Shown here: positions 63,499-64,000 of the stretch, one piece after another
Numbering within the stretch: the stretch's first letter is position 1
Layout of the letters: every line of letters starts with the position of its first letter
Assembly (NCBI GenBank): GCA_040877935.1
Contig: JBBDNB010000032.1
Coordinates: 1 to 64,000 of the forward strand
Reading direction: 5' to 3'
From: Chitinophagales bacterium
Lineage (GTDB): Bacteria > Bacteroidota > Bacteroidia > Chitinophagales > CAIOSU01
DNA length: 64,000 nucleotides
Made by a program: the position numbers and the translations under genes
Notes under the pieces: model-generated
The model's database searches: none
What the model saw: only the letters and a program-made list of their open reading frames with translations
What the model was told of the DNA's origin: nothing

Positions 63499-64000
63499 AT
63501 GAAAAACACTATACTTTTTATTGCATTTCTCCTGATAGTGGCATTCAATGCCTATTTGTTATTTTTAAATGTAAACCTGCGTTCTGAGCAGGCACAAAGC
63601 GCAAAAAAAATTGGTCAGATTGAACAGAAAATAGATTCACTTTCTGAGCAAGATCAGGAAGAAATAGAACTGGCTGTGCATATGCAACGCCTACTTACCT
63701 ATGCTGACAAACTTTGGTTTTCAGGCAAGGCTGGCAATAAAGAACTAACAGATTTTTATGTGCATGAAATAGAAGAAAGTATGGAGCGTATCCATGATGT
63801 GAATATGATTTACGATGGAGTGGAGATCAGTCCATTAATGAAGCAATTTGGTCTGAAGGCAGTAGAAACTTTTGAAGAAAATCTTAAAAATAAAGAAAGT
63901 TTTGAATCCGCCTATCGCTTATTAATTACAGAGTGCAACAATTGCCACAATTCTTCTAAACACGCCTATATTCAAATTAAAACACCTGAAACACCCAGTT
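63499..64000 (+). CDS. Membrane-anchored protein with CxxCH motif (3' end outside window)
   Basis: The ATG at 63499 opens a frame to the right edge (167 codons seen). The N-terminus MKNTILFIAFLLIVAFNAYL is a membrane segment or uncleaved signal, then a charged helical stretch (KKIGQIEQKIDSLSEQDQEE). Near residue 147 the motif ECNNCHNSS fits CxxCH, a covalent haem site. So it may be a periplasmic c-type-haem protein. The stop is not in the window, and the rest of the protein could alter this reading. Confidence 0.7.
   Translation, partial: MKNTILFIAFLLIVAFNAYLLFLNVNLRSEQAQSAKKIGQIEQKIDSLSEQDQEEIELAVHMQRLLTYADKLWFSGKAGNKELTDFYVHEIEESMERIHDVNMIYDGVEISPLMKQFGLKAVETFEENLKNKESFESAYRLLITECNNCHNSSKHAYIQIKTPETPS

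Overview
The window comes from a bacterium of the phylum Bacteroidota. The evidence is a SprB-repeat adhesin with a type IX secretion (T9SS) type B C-terminal domain followed by a PorP/SprF protein, a PorE-like OmpA protein, a TonB receptor with a DUF4249 partner, and a TAnnTTTG promoter element in front of several genes. The DNA is moderately AT-rich. I saw no rRNA, tRNA or CRISPR array, and no plasmid or phage backbone.

Layout. 1-3946: the 3' part of a giant repeat adhesin and its PorP/SprF-type partner. 4009-27248: a large surface-polysaccharide locus with a polysaccharide deacetylase, a GNAT enzyme, five glycosyltransferases, a WlbA-like sugar dehydrogenase, two AsnB-type amidotransferases, a flavoprotein, three polytopic membrane proteins, a Wza-type export lipoprotein, a Wzc-type tyrosine autokinase and a WecA-type initiating transferase. 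27258-30877: part of the kynurenine route of tryptophan breakdown (tryptophan 2,3-dioxygenase, a RidA-family deaminase, a semialdehyde dehydrogenase) plus an SDR protein without the usual catalytic Tyr/Lys. 31085-33895: DNA polymerase I. 34223-36454: PorE-like OmpA protein, followed by a 252-bp inverted-repeat element with a 7-bp target duplication. 36731-45906: pdxH, a small lipoprotein, two stand-alone catabolic enzymes (ALDH, arginine deiminase), the TonB receptor/DUF4249 pair and a sensor kinase. 45940-47476: an ECF sigma operon. 47548-52130: an operon in which the two halves of a split transketolase are separated by two von Willebrand factor A proteins.

52249-60143 is accessory DNA broken up by housekeeping genes. 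It starts with two tandem toxin-antitoxin units that share nearly identical flanks but carry different cores (a YoeB-type pair versus HicBA). Both hicA copies are broken and carry the same in-frame palindromic insertion. Then come the fused isobutyryl-CoA mutase IcmF, structured intergenic DNA, a NUDIX hydrolase, a small HExxH protein of unknown role, and a ParE/RelE-type module between two copies of a dispersed repeat. The window ends with a B12-dependent ribonucleotide reductase, a DUF985 cupin protein and the start of a membrane-anchored CxxCH protein. IcmF and the reductase both need adenosylcobalamin, but no cobalamin genes are visible here.

The strongest candidates for something undescribed are the swapped-core TA units with the in-frame palindromic element, the inverted-repeat element family, and the transketolase/VWA operon.
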